DNA of 39,332 nucleotides, from contig JBBROA010000023.1 of the NCBI GenBank assembly GCA_038229875.1, positions 1-39,332 of the forward strand, written 5' to 3'. This document shows, piece after piece, positions 8,293 to 17,400 of this stretch. The notes beneath the pieces were generated by a model. That model was not told the DNA's origin. It ran no database searches and was given only the letters and a program-made list of their open reading frames with translations. Source of the DNA: JALYUA01 sp038229875 (GTDB lineage: Bacteria > Acidobacteriota > Thermoanaerobaculia > UBA5066 > Gp7-AA6). The stretch's first letter is position 1, and the number at the start of each line of letters is the position of its first letter. Position numbers and translations under genes: made by a program.

Positions 8293-9683
8293 AGACCCGT
8301 GGCCAGAGGGACCGGGCGTCCGCGCAATATCTGTCCCGGCACGCGGAGCCGGAGGCGGCGCTCGCAGCCGGCCTCTCGGGAAGGTTCGGGCACGCTCTCG
8401 TCATCCCCGCGTACGGAGAGCGCGAGAGCCTCTTCCCACTCTTAGGCTCGGTGCCCGCGGGCCCGGCAGGCGAAGTCCTGATCGTCGTCGTCCTCAACGC
8501 CCGCGAGGACTCGCCTCGCCTGATCCATGAGGCGAACGTCGCCGTGCGCGAGCGGCTCGCGCGCGAGCTGCCCGAGGGAGAAGATCTCTCCGCCTCTCCG
8601 CCGATCCGCGCCCACCGGCTGCCGGCGGGGGCGGTCCTGGTCGTGGACCGCGCGCTTCCCGGCCACTACCTTCCGGAAGGGCAGGGAGTCGGGCTCGCGC
8701 GCAAGATCGGAAACGACGTCGTGCTCGCGCTACAGGCACGGCAGACGGTGACCTCCACCTGGATCCACAACACCGACGCGGACGTCCTGCTCCCTCCCGA
8801 CTACTTCGACCAGACCGAGACCCGCGATCCCTCCGGCGTCGGTTGCGCGATCTACTTCTACGACCACCGCTTTGAGGAAGACCCGGCGCTCGCGGAAGCG
8901 GCGCGCCTCTACGAAATCTCGCTGCGCTATTACGTGCTCGGGCTCGCCTGGGCGAAATCTCCCTACGCGTACCAGAGCATGGGGAGCTGCCTCGCGATTC
9001 CGGCGCCGGCTTACACGGCGGTGCGGGGATTTCCCCGGAAGAACGCGGCCGAGGATTTCTACGTGCTGGACAAGCTGGCGAAGGTCGGACCGATCCTTCG
9101 GCTTTCCGGCTCCCCGCTGCGACTCGAGGGGCGACCCTCCGATCGCGTCCCGTTCGGCACCGGCCGGGCGCTGCGCGACCTGGTCGCGAAAAAGAAGGGG
9201 CTCGAAGGCTTCCGGCTTCTCCATCCGCTCGTCTTCGGCCATCTCGCGGCCTGGCTGCGCCTACTCTCCGGCGTGGCCGCGTCGGGCGGGGACCTCGGGG
9301 CGGGCTTCCGGGAGCTGCCGGAGACGAGTCTCTTCTTTCGCGCGGATCTTCTGGAACAGATCCTCGGAAAGATGGGCGCCTTCGAAGCGGTGCGGAAAGC
9401 CGCCCTCGAAGCGCGCGAACCGGCGGCGCTCCTGCGCAGGCTTCACACGTGGTTCGACGCGTTTCGAACGCTGAAGCTCGTGCACGCGCTTCGAGACGTG
9501 GGATTTCCCTCGCTCCCCTGGCGTCAGGCCCTCGCCGAGGCGCCGTTCACCCACATGGTCGCCGAAACCGACGACGAAGACACCGAAGGGCTGCGCCTTC
9601 GCCTGGCGGCGGAGGAGCGCGCGCTTCCGGAAACGGGAGCGGGGGTGCAGTCGGCGGTCGTTGAGGGGTTGCCGGCGAATTAA
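8289..9683 (+). CDS. GT2-like glycosyltransferase coupled to miaE
   Basis: The 464-residue protein has a GT-A-type nucleotide-sugar fold: HALVIPAYGERESLFPLL (about residues 36-53), a long VLIVVVLNARED strand, IHNTDADVLLPPDYF (about 158-172, acidic DxD for metal and sugar nucleotide), GSCLAIPAPAYTAVRGFPRKNAAEDFYVLDKL (about 236-267, acceptor-site ED). The C-terminal ~170 residues are helical and not recognised. No signal peptide or membrane helix is evident, so it should be cytoplasmic. The start is GTG at 8289, overlapping the miaE stop by 4 bases (GTGA). Donor and acceptor are unknown; the coupling to a tRNA hydroxylase is noteworthy. Confidence 0.68.
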   Translation: MKTRGQRDRASAQYLSRHAEPEAALAAGLSGRFGHALVIPAYGERESLFPLLGSVPAGPAGEVLIVVVLNAREDSPRLIHEANVAVRERLARELPEGEDLSASPPIRAHRLPAGAVLVVDRALPGHYLPEGQGVGLARKIGNDVVLALQARQTVTSTWIHNTDADVLLPPDYFDQTETRDPSGVGCAIYFYDHRFEEDPALAEAARLYEISLRYYVLGLAWAKSPYAYQSMGSCLAIPAPAYTAVRGFPRKNAAEDFYVLDKLAKVGPILRLSGSPLRLEGRPSDRVPFGTGRALRDLVAKKKGLEGFRLLHPLVFGHLAAWLRLLSGVAASGGDLGAGFRELPETSLFFRADLLEQILGKMGAFEAVRKAALEAREPAALLRRLHTWFDAFRTLKLVHALRDVGFPSLPWRQALAEAPFTHMVAETDDEDTEGLRLRLAAEERALPETGAGVQSAVVEGLPAN

Positions 9684-9705
9684 CCGGGCGTCAGGGGTTA
9701 AGACG

Positions 9706-9727
9706 GAAAGACCCTTTCATTTTTTTC
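9706..9727 (+). terminator. Probable intrinsic terminator after the miaE-glycosyltransferase pair
   Basis: GAAAG (9706-9710) pairs with CTTTC (9714-9718) and is followed by A and seven T residues (9720-9726). The stem is short, but the T tract and position 23 bases after a stop codon fit termination. Downstream bases GACCGTC could extend an alternative stem with GACGG at 9702-9706. Confidence 0.45.
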
Positions 9728-9799
9728 TGTCCTGACCGTCGGCCTGTTCAACATCCCAGCGGGTTGCTTTACCCTTGATTTACGCCTAACTTACGCCTC

Positions 9800-11043
9800 A
9801 TGGATACCGAAGCGAAGATTCGACTGCTGATGGCTCAGGCGCTTCCCGACCAGGAGGGCAACGGCTCTCTCCGCGAGCTCGCGTCGGGGGAGCGGGCCCG
9901 CCAGGCGCTCGACCCGATCAACATCCGGGGGCTTGCGGACCGCGGATTCGGCGAGTCGTCGCTCTTCCGGATCCTGCTCTCGAACGCGTGCGCCTTCGAA
10001 TGCGGCTACTGCCCGATGCGCGCGAGCCGGGACCTTCCCCGCCATGCGCTCGCGCCCGCCGCGCTCGCGGAGATCTTCATGACCGCGCACCGGCGTGGCT
10101 GGGTCAGCGGCCTCTTCGTCACCACGGGAATTCCGAAAAGCCCACAGTGGGCGATGGACCGGCTCCTGGAGCTGGTCGAGACCGTTCGGTTCCGGCACCG
10201 GTATGCGGGATATCTCCATGCGAAGGCGGTCGCGGGCGCGGAGCAGGCACAGGTTGAGAGGCTCGCGCTTCTCTGCGACCGCGTGTCCTTCAACCTGGAG
10301 TCCGCCTGCCAGGCGACGCTCGACCGGGTCGCTCCCGAGAAGCGCGTGGATGAGGGCGTCGCAGTGTTGCGCGTCGTGCGGGCCACTGCCATGGCCGCCG
10401 GAGTGCGCCGGCTTCCGGGCGATCCGCGTCCGCCGGGGCCCGCCGTTCGCGCGGGAGCGACTTCTCAATTCGTCGTCGGCCTCGGGTCGGAGACGGACCG
10501 CGACCTGCTGTTTGCGACGCACGCTCTCTGGACCGACCGCACGATCCACCATCCGCATTTCGCCGCGTTTCGCCCGATCGAAGACACTCCGCTCGAGAAC
10601 GCTCCCGAGACTCCGGTGCTGCGGGAGCAGCGCCTCTACCAGGCCGACTTTCTCCTGCGGCAATACGGCTTGCACCGGACGAGCTCGTCTACGCGGGCAG
10701 CGGAAACCTTCCACTCGCGCGGGACCCGAAGCTCACATGGGCTCTCGCGCACCCGGAGCGCTTCCCCGTCGAAATCGCAACTGCCGACCGAGAGACCCTG
10801 CTGCGGGTGCCGGGGCTCGGGCCAAAGACCGTCGAGCGGCTGCTCGCTCTCCGGAGGACGCTCGCAAGGATCGAGCTGCCCGGCCTCGCAAAGCTCGGCG
10901 GCTACGCCCGACGCGCGGCAGGATTTCTGTCGCACCGCGGGCGACGCCTCGGTCTCCCGGCATTTCAGGACGAGCTCTTCCCGCAGGAAGCCTTCCCGTC
11001 GCCGTCGCGGAGGTACTCCTTTTCGCCGGGGACTTTCCGGTAA
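9800..11043 (+). pseudogene. Radical-SAM putative DNA modification/repair protein, frameshifted near codon 293
   Basis: This matches the radical-SAM family linked to uracil-DNA-glycosylase-like proteins (TIGR03916 type). Residues 57-75 hold the cluster motif CAFECGYC (CX3CX2C), followed by family motifs WVSGLFVTTGIP, GYLHAKAVAGA, VSFNLESA and PEKRVDEG. At 10673-10680 the homology moves from the first frame (ending YGLH) to another frame beginning DELVYAGSGNLPL, which continues with DPKLTWALAHPERFPVEIA, a helix-hairpin-helix VPGLGPKTVERLL and ends at 11043. One C appears to be missing in the run before GGAC. The unshifted frame would run to 11224 through unrelated residues. The glycosylase partner is not in the window. 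Genuine mutation and assembly error are both possible. Confidence 0.8.
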
Positions 11044-11099
11044 GACCCGGCGCTTCCCCCAAACCCGCGATCGCCGGACGGACCCGGCTCGGTCAGCAA

Positions 11100-11141
11100 A
11101 CGGCCAACGGCCAACGGCCAACGGCCAACGGCGAACAGCAT
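11100..11141. repeat. Tandem heptanucleotide repeat, ACGGCCA type
   Basis: Four exact ACGGCCA units, then ACGGCGA and ACAGCAT, lie 56 bases after the radical-SAM stop. The array is in non-coding DNA if the frameshift correction of the upstream gene is right. It is of the same kind as the array at 7570 but with a different heptamer. Confidence 0.85.
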
Positions 11142-11223
11142 CAACAGCCTGCGGGCCCCTCACCCAATCCTCCCGAGCGCGCGGAGAGGGAGCAGAGCTG
11201 CGCTTGTGTCGAGGTGATGACTG

Positions 11224-11349
11224 AGCTCGCCCCGAGAGGAGTCTCCCGACCAGAGGGAGGGAGGAGCCTCTCGGGGCGGGAGCGTGAGCGAACTCAGTGA
11301 GCGGAAGCGACGTTCGAGGAGCCTCTCGGGGCGGGAGCGAGAGCGAACG
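11224..11349. repeat. Long hairpin plus 33-bp direct repeat in an intergenic gap
   Basis: A 12-bp perfect stem (CGCCCCGAGAGG at 11228-11239 with CCTCTCGGGGCG at 11267-11278) encloses a 27-base loop. Its right arm lies inside a 33-base direct repeat: 11261-11293 and 11316-11348, differing at one base. Together with the heptamer array at 11100 this fills most of the ~400-base gap (11044-11452) between two convergent genes. No T tract follows on either strand, so simple termination is not obvious. No coding sequence is seen in the gap. Confidence 0.7.
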
Positions 11350-11452
11350 GAGGGATCAGGCGAACGGTCGAGGCCGCATCCGGCCGAGCCGTTCGCCGGT
11401 GCCTTCGCCGCCGCGCGGGGAAGGCAGATCCCGCAGCGAGCGGCAGCGACGC

Positions 11453-14395
11453 TTAAAAGGGATATCCGATCGTCAACAGAAAGCGTCCCTTTTCCCGCTC
11501 GCTCCCCGCCGCCGGGATCAGGCTGTTCCCCGAGGGGTCCTTCACGTCGAAGACGATCGTGCGCGGGCGCAAAGGCAGGCCCACCTCCGCGCGGAGAGGT
11601 CCGATCGGCGTCATGTAGTGGAGGCCGAAGCCCGCCGTCTGCCGCAGGCCCGATTCGCCTTCGAGCCGCAGGTTCAGCTGAGAGAAGTTCTCCCAGACCT
11701 GTCCGAGGTCGTAGAAGATTGTTCCCCCGAGCCCACCCAGGATCGGGAAGCGGAACTCGGCGTTCAACGCGAAGAACCCGTTTCCGCCGCGGATGTGCGG
11801 CCCGGACGAGCAGTCGAAAGCCGCGAGGGTCGGGTACGCGCCCGCGCAGGAGCCGGGACCCGACCCCGTATGCGGAGAGGCTCGGGTGTCGTAGTCGACC
11901 GTCTGACCCGGGATTCCCAGGAGGTCGCGAGGGAAGCCTCTCGCGGTCGACTCACCGCCGCCGAAGAATCTCTCGGCGATCGGCACCTGAATGTTCGACG
12001 GCCCGTACGGAAAGATACCGCCGAGCCGGGTCGAGAGAGCGACGACCGAGCCTCGCACGGGTCGGAACCACGCGACCTGTGTGGAGAACTTCGCGTACCG
12101 GGCGTCCGCCAGGAACGGAAACGCATACTTCACCCCGCCGCTGACGTAATAGCCGGTGTGAGGATCGATAACGTCGTCGCGGCGGTCGTAGAATGCCGTC
12201 GAACCGATCGTCGTTTCCTCGATCGGCTGGTCGAAGCGCGGAAAGTCGCTGGCTTCGATCTGAGACAGGTTCTCCGGGTTCACCGGACGGATGCGCTGAT
12301 ACTCCGCGCGCAGCGCCACCCGCAGGTTCTTCCCGAAATAGTGTGAGAGCTCGTTGGCAAATCCGAGACGGTCGATGTCGAGGTTCTGGATCGGTTCGCG
12401 TGTCGCAAAGAAGAAGGACGTGAACGTCAGGTCGCGGTCCAGGAAGTAGGGATTTCTGAAGGAGAGCTGGGCGCGATAGCGGCCCGAGATCGACACCTGC
12501 CCTTCGATCCCGGCCGAGAGCATTCGGCCGAAGAGGTTGTTGTAGGAGGCGCCCAGGACGAGAAACGGATCGTTCTGGTTGGATGGAGCGTCCGGCGCGT
12601 ACTGATAGCCGACGCCGTAGAGCAGCGAGAGCGGTTTACCCTCCTGGAGCGCGATCTCCACGTTCCTCGCCGAAGTTTGCGGGTCCGCGGGCTCGGGCTT
12701 CATCTCGACTCGCCGGAACACTCCCGCCCGGCTCAGGTTCCGCTGGGTGTTCAACAGCTCCACTTCGGAGAACGGCTTACCCTCTTCCCACGTCACCAGC
12801 CGGCGGACGCGGTCGGTGTCGGTGCGGCTGTTCCCGCGAAGGATCGTCTTGCCGAAGAAGGAGCGGGAACCCTCGTCGACGCGGTACACGACGTCCGCCG
12901 CGGTCCCGTCGGTGGCAAGCGTCGACTCGGCGTGAACCGCCGCCTCACCCCATCCGCGGTCGCGGTACTCGCTTTGAAGGTTCGTGACATCCTGCCGCAC
13001 GAGGTTCGGGTTGTAGGGCTGGCCCGCCTTCACGAGGAGCTTCGCTTCGAGCGGGGCGCCGTCCATGTGCTCGACGCCCGCGATCGTCCGGCTGCGGATC
13101 ATCGCCCGCGGGCCTTCCGTGATCGCGAGCGTCACGACCAGCCGGTCGGGCTTCGAGCCCTCCGTGATCTGAGGCTCGGAGACCTTCGCGCCGACCCACC
13201 CGCGAGTCTGGTAGTAGCCCTTGATCGCGGAGACGTCATCCCGAAGGTCCTCCTCCACGAGGTGGCCCGGCTGCAGGAAAGGAAGACCTTTTTTGCGGGT
13301 CACCATCAGGCCGAGGAGCGTCTTCGTCGGAACCGCCTGGTTGCCGCGAACGACGATCTTCTCGACCTCCTCGTGCGGCCCGGAGTCGACGGTGACTCGC
13401 ACGGCGTACGTGTCAGGGCGGTCCGCCAGCACGTACTCGACGCGCGCCCGGTAGAAACCCTTCCCCTGCAACTGACCCCGCTTGTTCTCGACGTACTGGA
13501 GGATCAGGTCCTCGTCGAAGTTCTGGCCCTCGAGCAGCGAGTGGATCTCCGACTGGAGCTTCTTCGGGCGAATCCCGACCGCTTCGAACACGACCTGCGG
13601 CCCGACCACGATCCGGTAGACGGGCATGATTCGGCCGTCGTCGGTCGGCTGCGCCGCGATCAGCTCGACCGAGCCTTTGAGACGCGAGTTCTTGTGCAGG
13701 AACTCCGTGACTCGTTCCGCGTCCGCGCGCGCCCTCGATTCGCGATACCGGTCTCCGGGATCCAGATGCAGCCGCGCCCGGAGCTCGTCCGCGGAGAACG
13801 GCTTCGTGTCACCGTCGAAGAACGCGGGAGCAACGCGGGCGGCCTTGCCCGACTCGACGTGGAAGACGACGCGCGCCCGGAAGCGTTCGCGGTCGAAGGT
13901 GACTTCCGGCGTGACCTCCGCGTGCAGGTACCCCTCCGCCTCGAGCCGCCGCCGGATTGCCGCGGCGCCCTCCTCGATCTCTCCCGGCTGGAACACCGAG
14001 CCCTCGGAAAAGGAGAGGGCGCGAAGAAGTTCGTCGCGCGAAAGGGTGCCGTGGACGAAGCGGAGGGGACGCACCCGAAACGACCGCGCCAGGTGCACGA
14101 CGACGGCGACCCCGCCGGGGACGGTCTCCGACGCGATCTGGACGTCTGCGAACTGGCCGGTCGCGAAGAGATTGCGGATCGAATTTCCGGTCCCCTTCTC
14201 GGTCAGCGGCTGCCCGACTCGCAGGTCGAGCAGTCTCGAAACCTCGGCGGGATCGACAGCGCCGTCTGAGGTGTACGAGAGAGACACGATGGCCGGCTCC
14301 GGAGTCTGTACCTCTTTGGCCTGAGCGTAGGCGCCGGTCGCCGAAAAGAGCATCGCCGCCCCGACGACGAGCAGCCGGCGCATGGCCGGAAGCAC
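11453..14395 (-). CDS. Omp85-family outer-membrane assembly protein (BamA/TamA-like) with many POTRA domains
   Basis: Omp85 proteins insert beta-barrel proteins into the outer membrane. The 980-residue product has a signal peptide (LLVVGAAMLFSATGAYAQA), then about seven consecutive POTRA-like segments by my count (roughly residues 35-565). A C-terminal 16-strand-type barrel domain follows, with the loop-6 motif STARGFPRDL (about residue 828) and the terminal aromatic beta-signal ending IGYPF. It is longer than typical BamA (about 800, five POTRAs) or TamA (about 580, three). The start is GTG at 14395 behind GGGGAG; the ATG at 14383 is possible. It lies 28 bases downstream of a tamB-like gene, so a TamA-TamB-type envelope system is likely, though it may be the cell's BamA. 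Confidence 0.88.
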   Translation of the reverse strand: MLPAMRRLLVVGAAMLFSATGAYAQAKEVQTPEPAIVSLSYTSDGAVDPAEVSRLLDLRVGQPLTEKGTGNSIRNLFATGQFADVQIASETVPGGVAVVVHLARSFRVRPLRFVHGTLSRDELLRALSFSEGSVFQPGEIEEGAAAIRRRLEAEGYLHAEVTPEVTFDRERFRARVVFHVESGKAARVAPAFFDGDTKPFSADELRARLHLDPGDRYRESRARADAERVTEFLHKNSRLKGSVELIAAQPTDDGRIMPVYRIVVGPQVVFEAVGIRPKKLQSEIHSLLEGQNFDEDLILQYVENKRGQLQGKGFYRARVEYVLADRPDTYAVRVTVDSGPHEEVEKIVVRGNQAVPTKTLLGLMVTRKKGLPFLQPGHLVEEDLRDDVSAIKGYYQTRGWVGAKVSEPQITEGSKPDRLVVTLAITEGPRAMIRSRTIAGVEHMDGAPLEAKLLVKAGQPYNPNLVRQDVTNLQSEYRDRGWGEAAVHAESTLATDGTAADVVYRVDEGSRSFFGKTILRGNSRTDTDRVRRLVTWEEGKPFSEVELLNTQRNLSRAGVFRRVEMKPEPADPQTSARNVEIALQEGKPLSLLYGVGYQYAPDAPSNQNDPFLVLGASYNNLFGRMLSAGIEGQVSISGRYRAQLSFRNPYFLDRDLTFTSFFFATREPIQNLDIDRLGFANELSHYFGKNLRVALRAEYQRIRPVNPENLSQIEASDFPRFDQPIEETTIGSTAFYDRRDDVIDPHTGYYVSGGVKYAFPFLADARYAKFSTQVAWFRPVRGSVVALSTRLGGIFPYGPSNIQVPIAERFFGGGESTARGFPRDLLGIPGQTVDYDTRASPHTGSGPGSCAGAYPTLAAFDCSSGPHIRGGNGFFALNAEFRFPILGGLGGTIFYDLGQVWENFSQLNLRLEGESGLRQTAGFGLHYMTPIGPLRAEVGLPLRPRTIVFDVKDPSGNSLIPAAGSEREKGRFLLTIGYPF

Positions 14396-14423
14396 TCGCC
14401 GCTCCCCGCGAAGGACGATCAGG

Positions 14424-17400
14424 TCAGTACCTCGTCCGCCGCCGTACGTCGACTAAGTACACGCCGTTCTCGTCGTGCCGCGCCCTCAGCACGACGTTGC
14501 TTCCTACCTGCCATTCGAGACCGTAGACGGGCGGTTTGCTTGTGTCCAGGGATTGCGAGTACGTGGCAAGCACGTTCGGCGCGATCTGTTTTCCGATCGT
14601 CGAGCGGATGTCGGAGAGCTGGCCTCCCGAGAAGACCGGGTCGATCTCGAACCGGTCGAGCTTGAAGAGCCGCTGCGTCGGCCGCGTGATCGTGCCGGTC
14701 GCCGCCCCCGCCGCGATGGACGCGCCCGCCGAGACGATCGTCTCGCTCGTCGTGTCTGTCGAAGCAGTCGCCCTCGAAGTCGGAGCGGTGCCGGTCAAGA
14801 GAAGACTGAAGATCTGCTCGTCGGGCAGCGGCGGGTCGGAGGAAAAACTCGTTTGGATCCGCGGCCAGGTCCCGACGAGGTTCACGATGAGGTCGTAGCC
14901 CCGAACCTCCGCGCGCGCGTGGATGTCCAGGATCGGCGTGAATCCGCGCGCACTCGCGAACGTGATGGTCCCGGACTCGACGTCGTAGCGGACGTCGCGG
15001 AACGTGATGCGGCCGCCTTCGTCGAGGACGATCTGTCCCGTCACGGTCGGGTCCGCGACGGTTCCCCTCGCCACGAGGTCGACGGTCGCCGTCAGGCGCG
15101 CGAGGTTGTTCCGGACCTCGAGCGCTGCAGACGAAACGATGCGCACGTCGAGTGACGTCTGCTCCCGCCACGGCTCCTGCGCGACGAGCACGTCGGTGGG
15201 GCGGCTGCGGGAGAGCAGATCCGACAGCGTGACTTCGAAGTCGCGGGAGTACGTCCCGCGCAGCAGTGTCACTTCCCCGCGAAGGTCGTTGCGGCGCCCG
15301 TTGCCGGAGGCGACGAGATCCGCGTCGACCTGGAGCCTCAGATCCTGCGGGTAGTGGAGGGCGACACGCCGCGCCTGAATCGAGACGCGAAAGTCCTGCA
15401 GCGCGAGCCGGTCCAGCCGAACGCTTCCGGAGGTGTACAGATCTCCTCCCCCGAACTTGGCGCGACCCTCGACATCCGCGCGCGACCCCTGGAACGTGAC
15501 ACTCGCGTCGATGTTGTCCACGATCTGGGAGAGGCTGGTCAGACGGTATTTCCCATTCTCGACGCGAAGGGAGCCGGAGAGATTCGGCGCCGCGAGGGTC
15601 CCGGCGGCCCGCAGATCGAGCACAACGCGGCCGGCCAGGCCGAGCTTCGGAAATTCGAGGGCAAGAAGCGCCGCGTCGATCGTCCCGGAAAGCGCCAGGT
15701 TCATCGCGCCAGGTTTTGCGCCGAGGTTGATCGAGCCTCCCGCCTTGAGAAGGGTGCCTTCGCCCGCCGCCTGAAAATCCTGGAACGTCAGGGTGCCGTC
15801 GGCGACCGAGATGCGGACGACGCCCGAGGTTGCGAGGACGCCGGGACGGTCGGGCAGGTCCAGACGCGCCCGGGTCATTCGAAATTCGCCCGTGGGGGCG
15901 TCGCCGGCCTTCACCGGCAGCGTCAGGGTCCCGTCGATCGCGACCGAGCCCCCCCGTCCGGCCGGAAGACCGAACGGGGTCATCAGGAGAAACGACCCGA
16001 GATCCGGCGCGTCGAGCGAGACGGCGACCCGCGCGGGTTTCCCGAAGAGGTCCCCCTTCGCCTTGAGGCTCCAGCGTTCCGGCACCTCGGCGACCGCATC
16101 GAGCACCCCGGCCGCGACGGTCGCCTCGAGCCGGGGCTCCCGGCCGTCCGGCAACGGGTGGCCGAAGACGACCGCCTCCGCGATCGAGGCGTTGACCTTC
16201 AGGTTCGGACGGTCGAGCGACCCGCCTCCCGAAAGCTCGAACGAGAGCCGGCCCGAGACGTCTTTCTCCGTCGGCGCCAGGGCGTTGATCGCGTTCAACG
16301 GAATGTGGTCGCCGGCCAGCCGCGCCTCGAAGGTCCGGTCGCGCAGGGAGAGCGCCCCCCGGCCCCCGATCATCCCGGGACCGATCGAGGCTCGCAGGTC
16401 CTCGAGCGCCAGGCGGCCCGGCGTAAACAGCACCCGCGCCGTGATCTGACTGAACTTCTGTCCCCAGACCGTCGCGTCCGCGAGTGTGACAGGACCTCCC
16501 CCGGTCAGGGCCTCCGGCGTCCCGGCGACCGGAAAAGCGCCGGTGACCACGCCTTCGACCGGAAACTGGAAATCGAGGTACTGGAGGAGGCGCGACAGCG
16601 GGTAGCGGTTCGCCGCGATCGCAAGATCGAACCGCGGCCGCCCGGGAATGACGCGGTATCTCGCCATGCCTTCGAGGGAGAGTGTCGCCTCTCCGTCGTA
16701 GACGCGAAGGGGACGGAAGAAGAACGCTCCCTCCCGCATGTCGACGCTCCCGCGCACGCTGCCGAAGAGCACCCCCCCGTACCTGGCATCTTCCGCGGTA
16801 ACCTGCGCCGTCGCGTCCGGTTCCGTCCAGCGTCCGCCCAGATGCCCCGCAACTTCGCCTGACCCGCCGAGACCGAGCGGTTCCGGGTGGCTGCCGCCGG
16901 CGGCCAGGAAATTCTGGAAGATCTTGTCCACTTCGCTCAGGTCTTTCGACCGGAGACGGAAGTCGAAGTTCGGCTGCCATGCCCCGATCGCGAAGCCGCC
17001 CGAGAGCTCGATCGTCGTTTGCGGAAAGTGAAAGGACGCTCCCTCGAAGGCGATTTTCCCGCGGACCACGGAGAACGGGCCGCCTCCACCGGTCGGAATC
17101 CCGAAGCGTCCGCGGACGAGCGACGCCGCGGGGCCCGGCGCCACGCTCAGGGTCCCGCCCCCGTCGGCCTTCATGATCCCGGCTTCCGACCAGCGCAGAA
17201 CGACCGAGACTCCGGCCGTTCCGGAGAGGCCGGTGCCGGCGAGTCCGATGTCTCCGAAGAACTTTTCGACCGAGAGGCCGCGCGCCTCGAGCGCCAGCGT
17301 CATCGGCTGCGGCTTGTCCGCGAGATTCGCGATCCGGAACGTCCCGGATGCGGTGCCCCCGGAATAACCCGCGCGCTCGATCTCTGCGACCAGGGCCTCG

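Noticed and set aside
11044..11224. Unshifted extension of the radical-SAM gene as a real C-terminal domain
   Set aside because: It is Ser/Arg-rich, includes the heptamer array, and the true homology continues in another frame to 11043.
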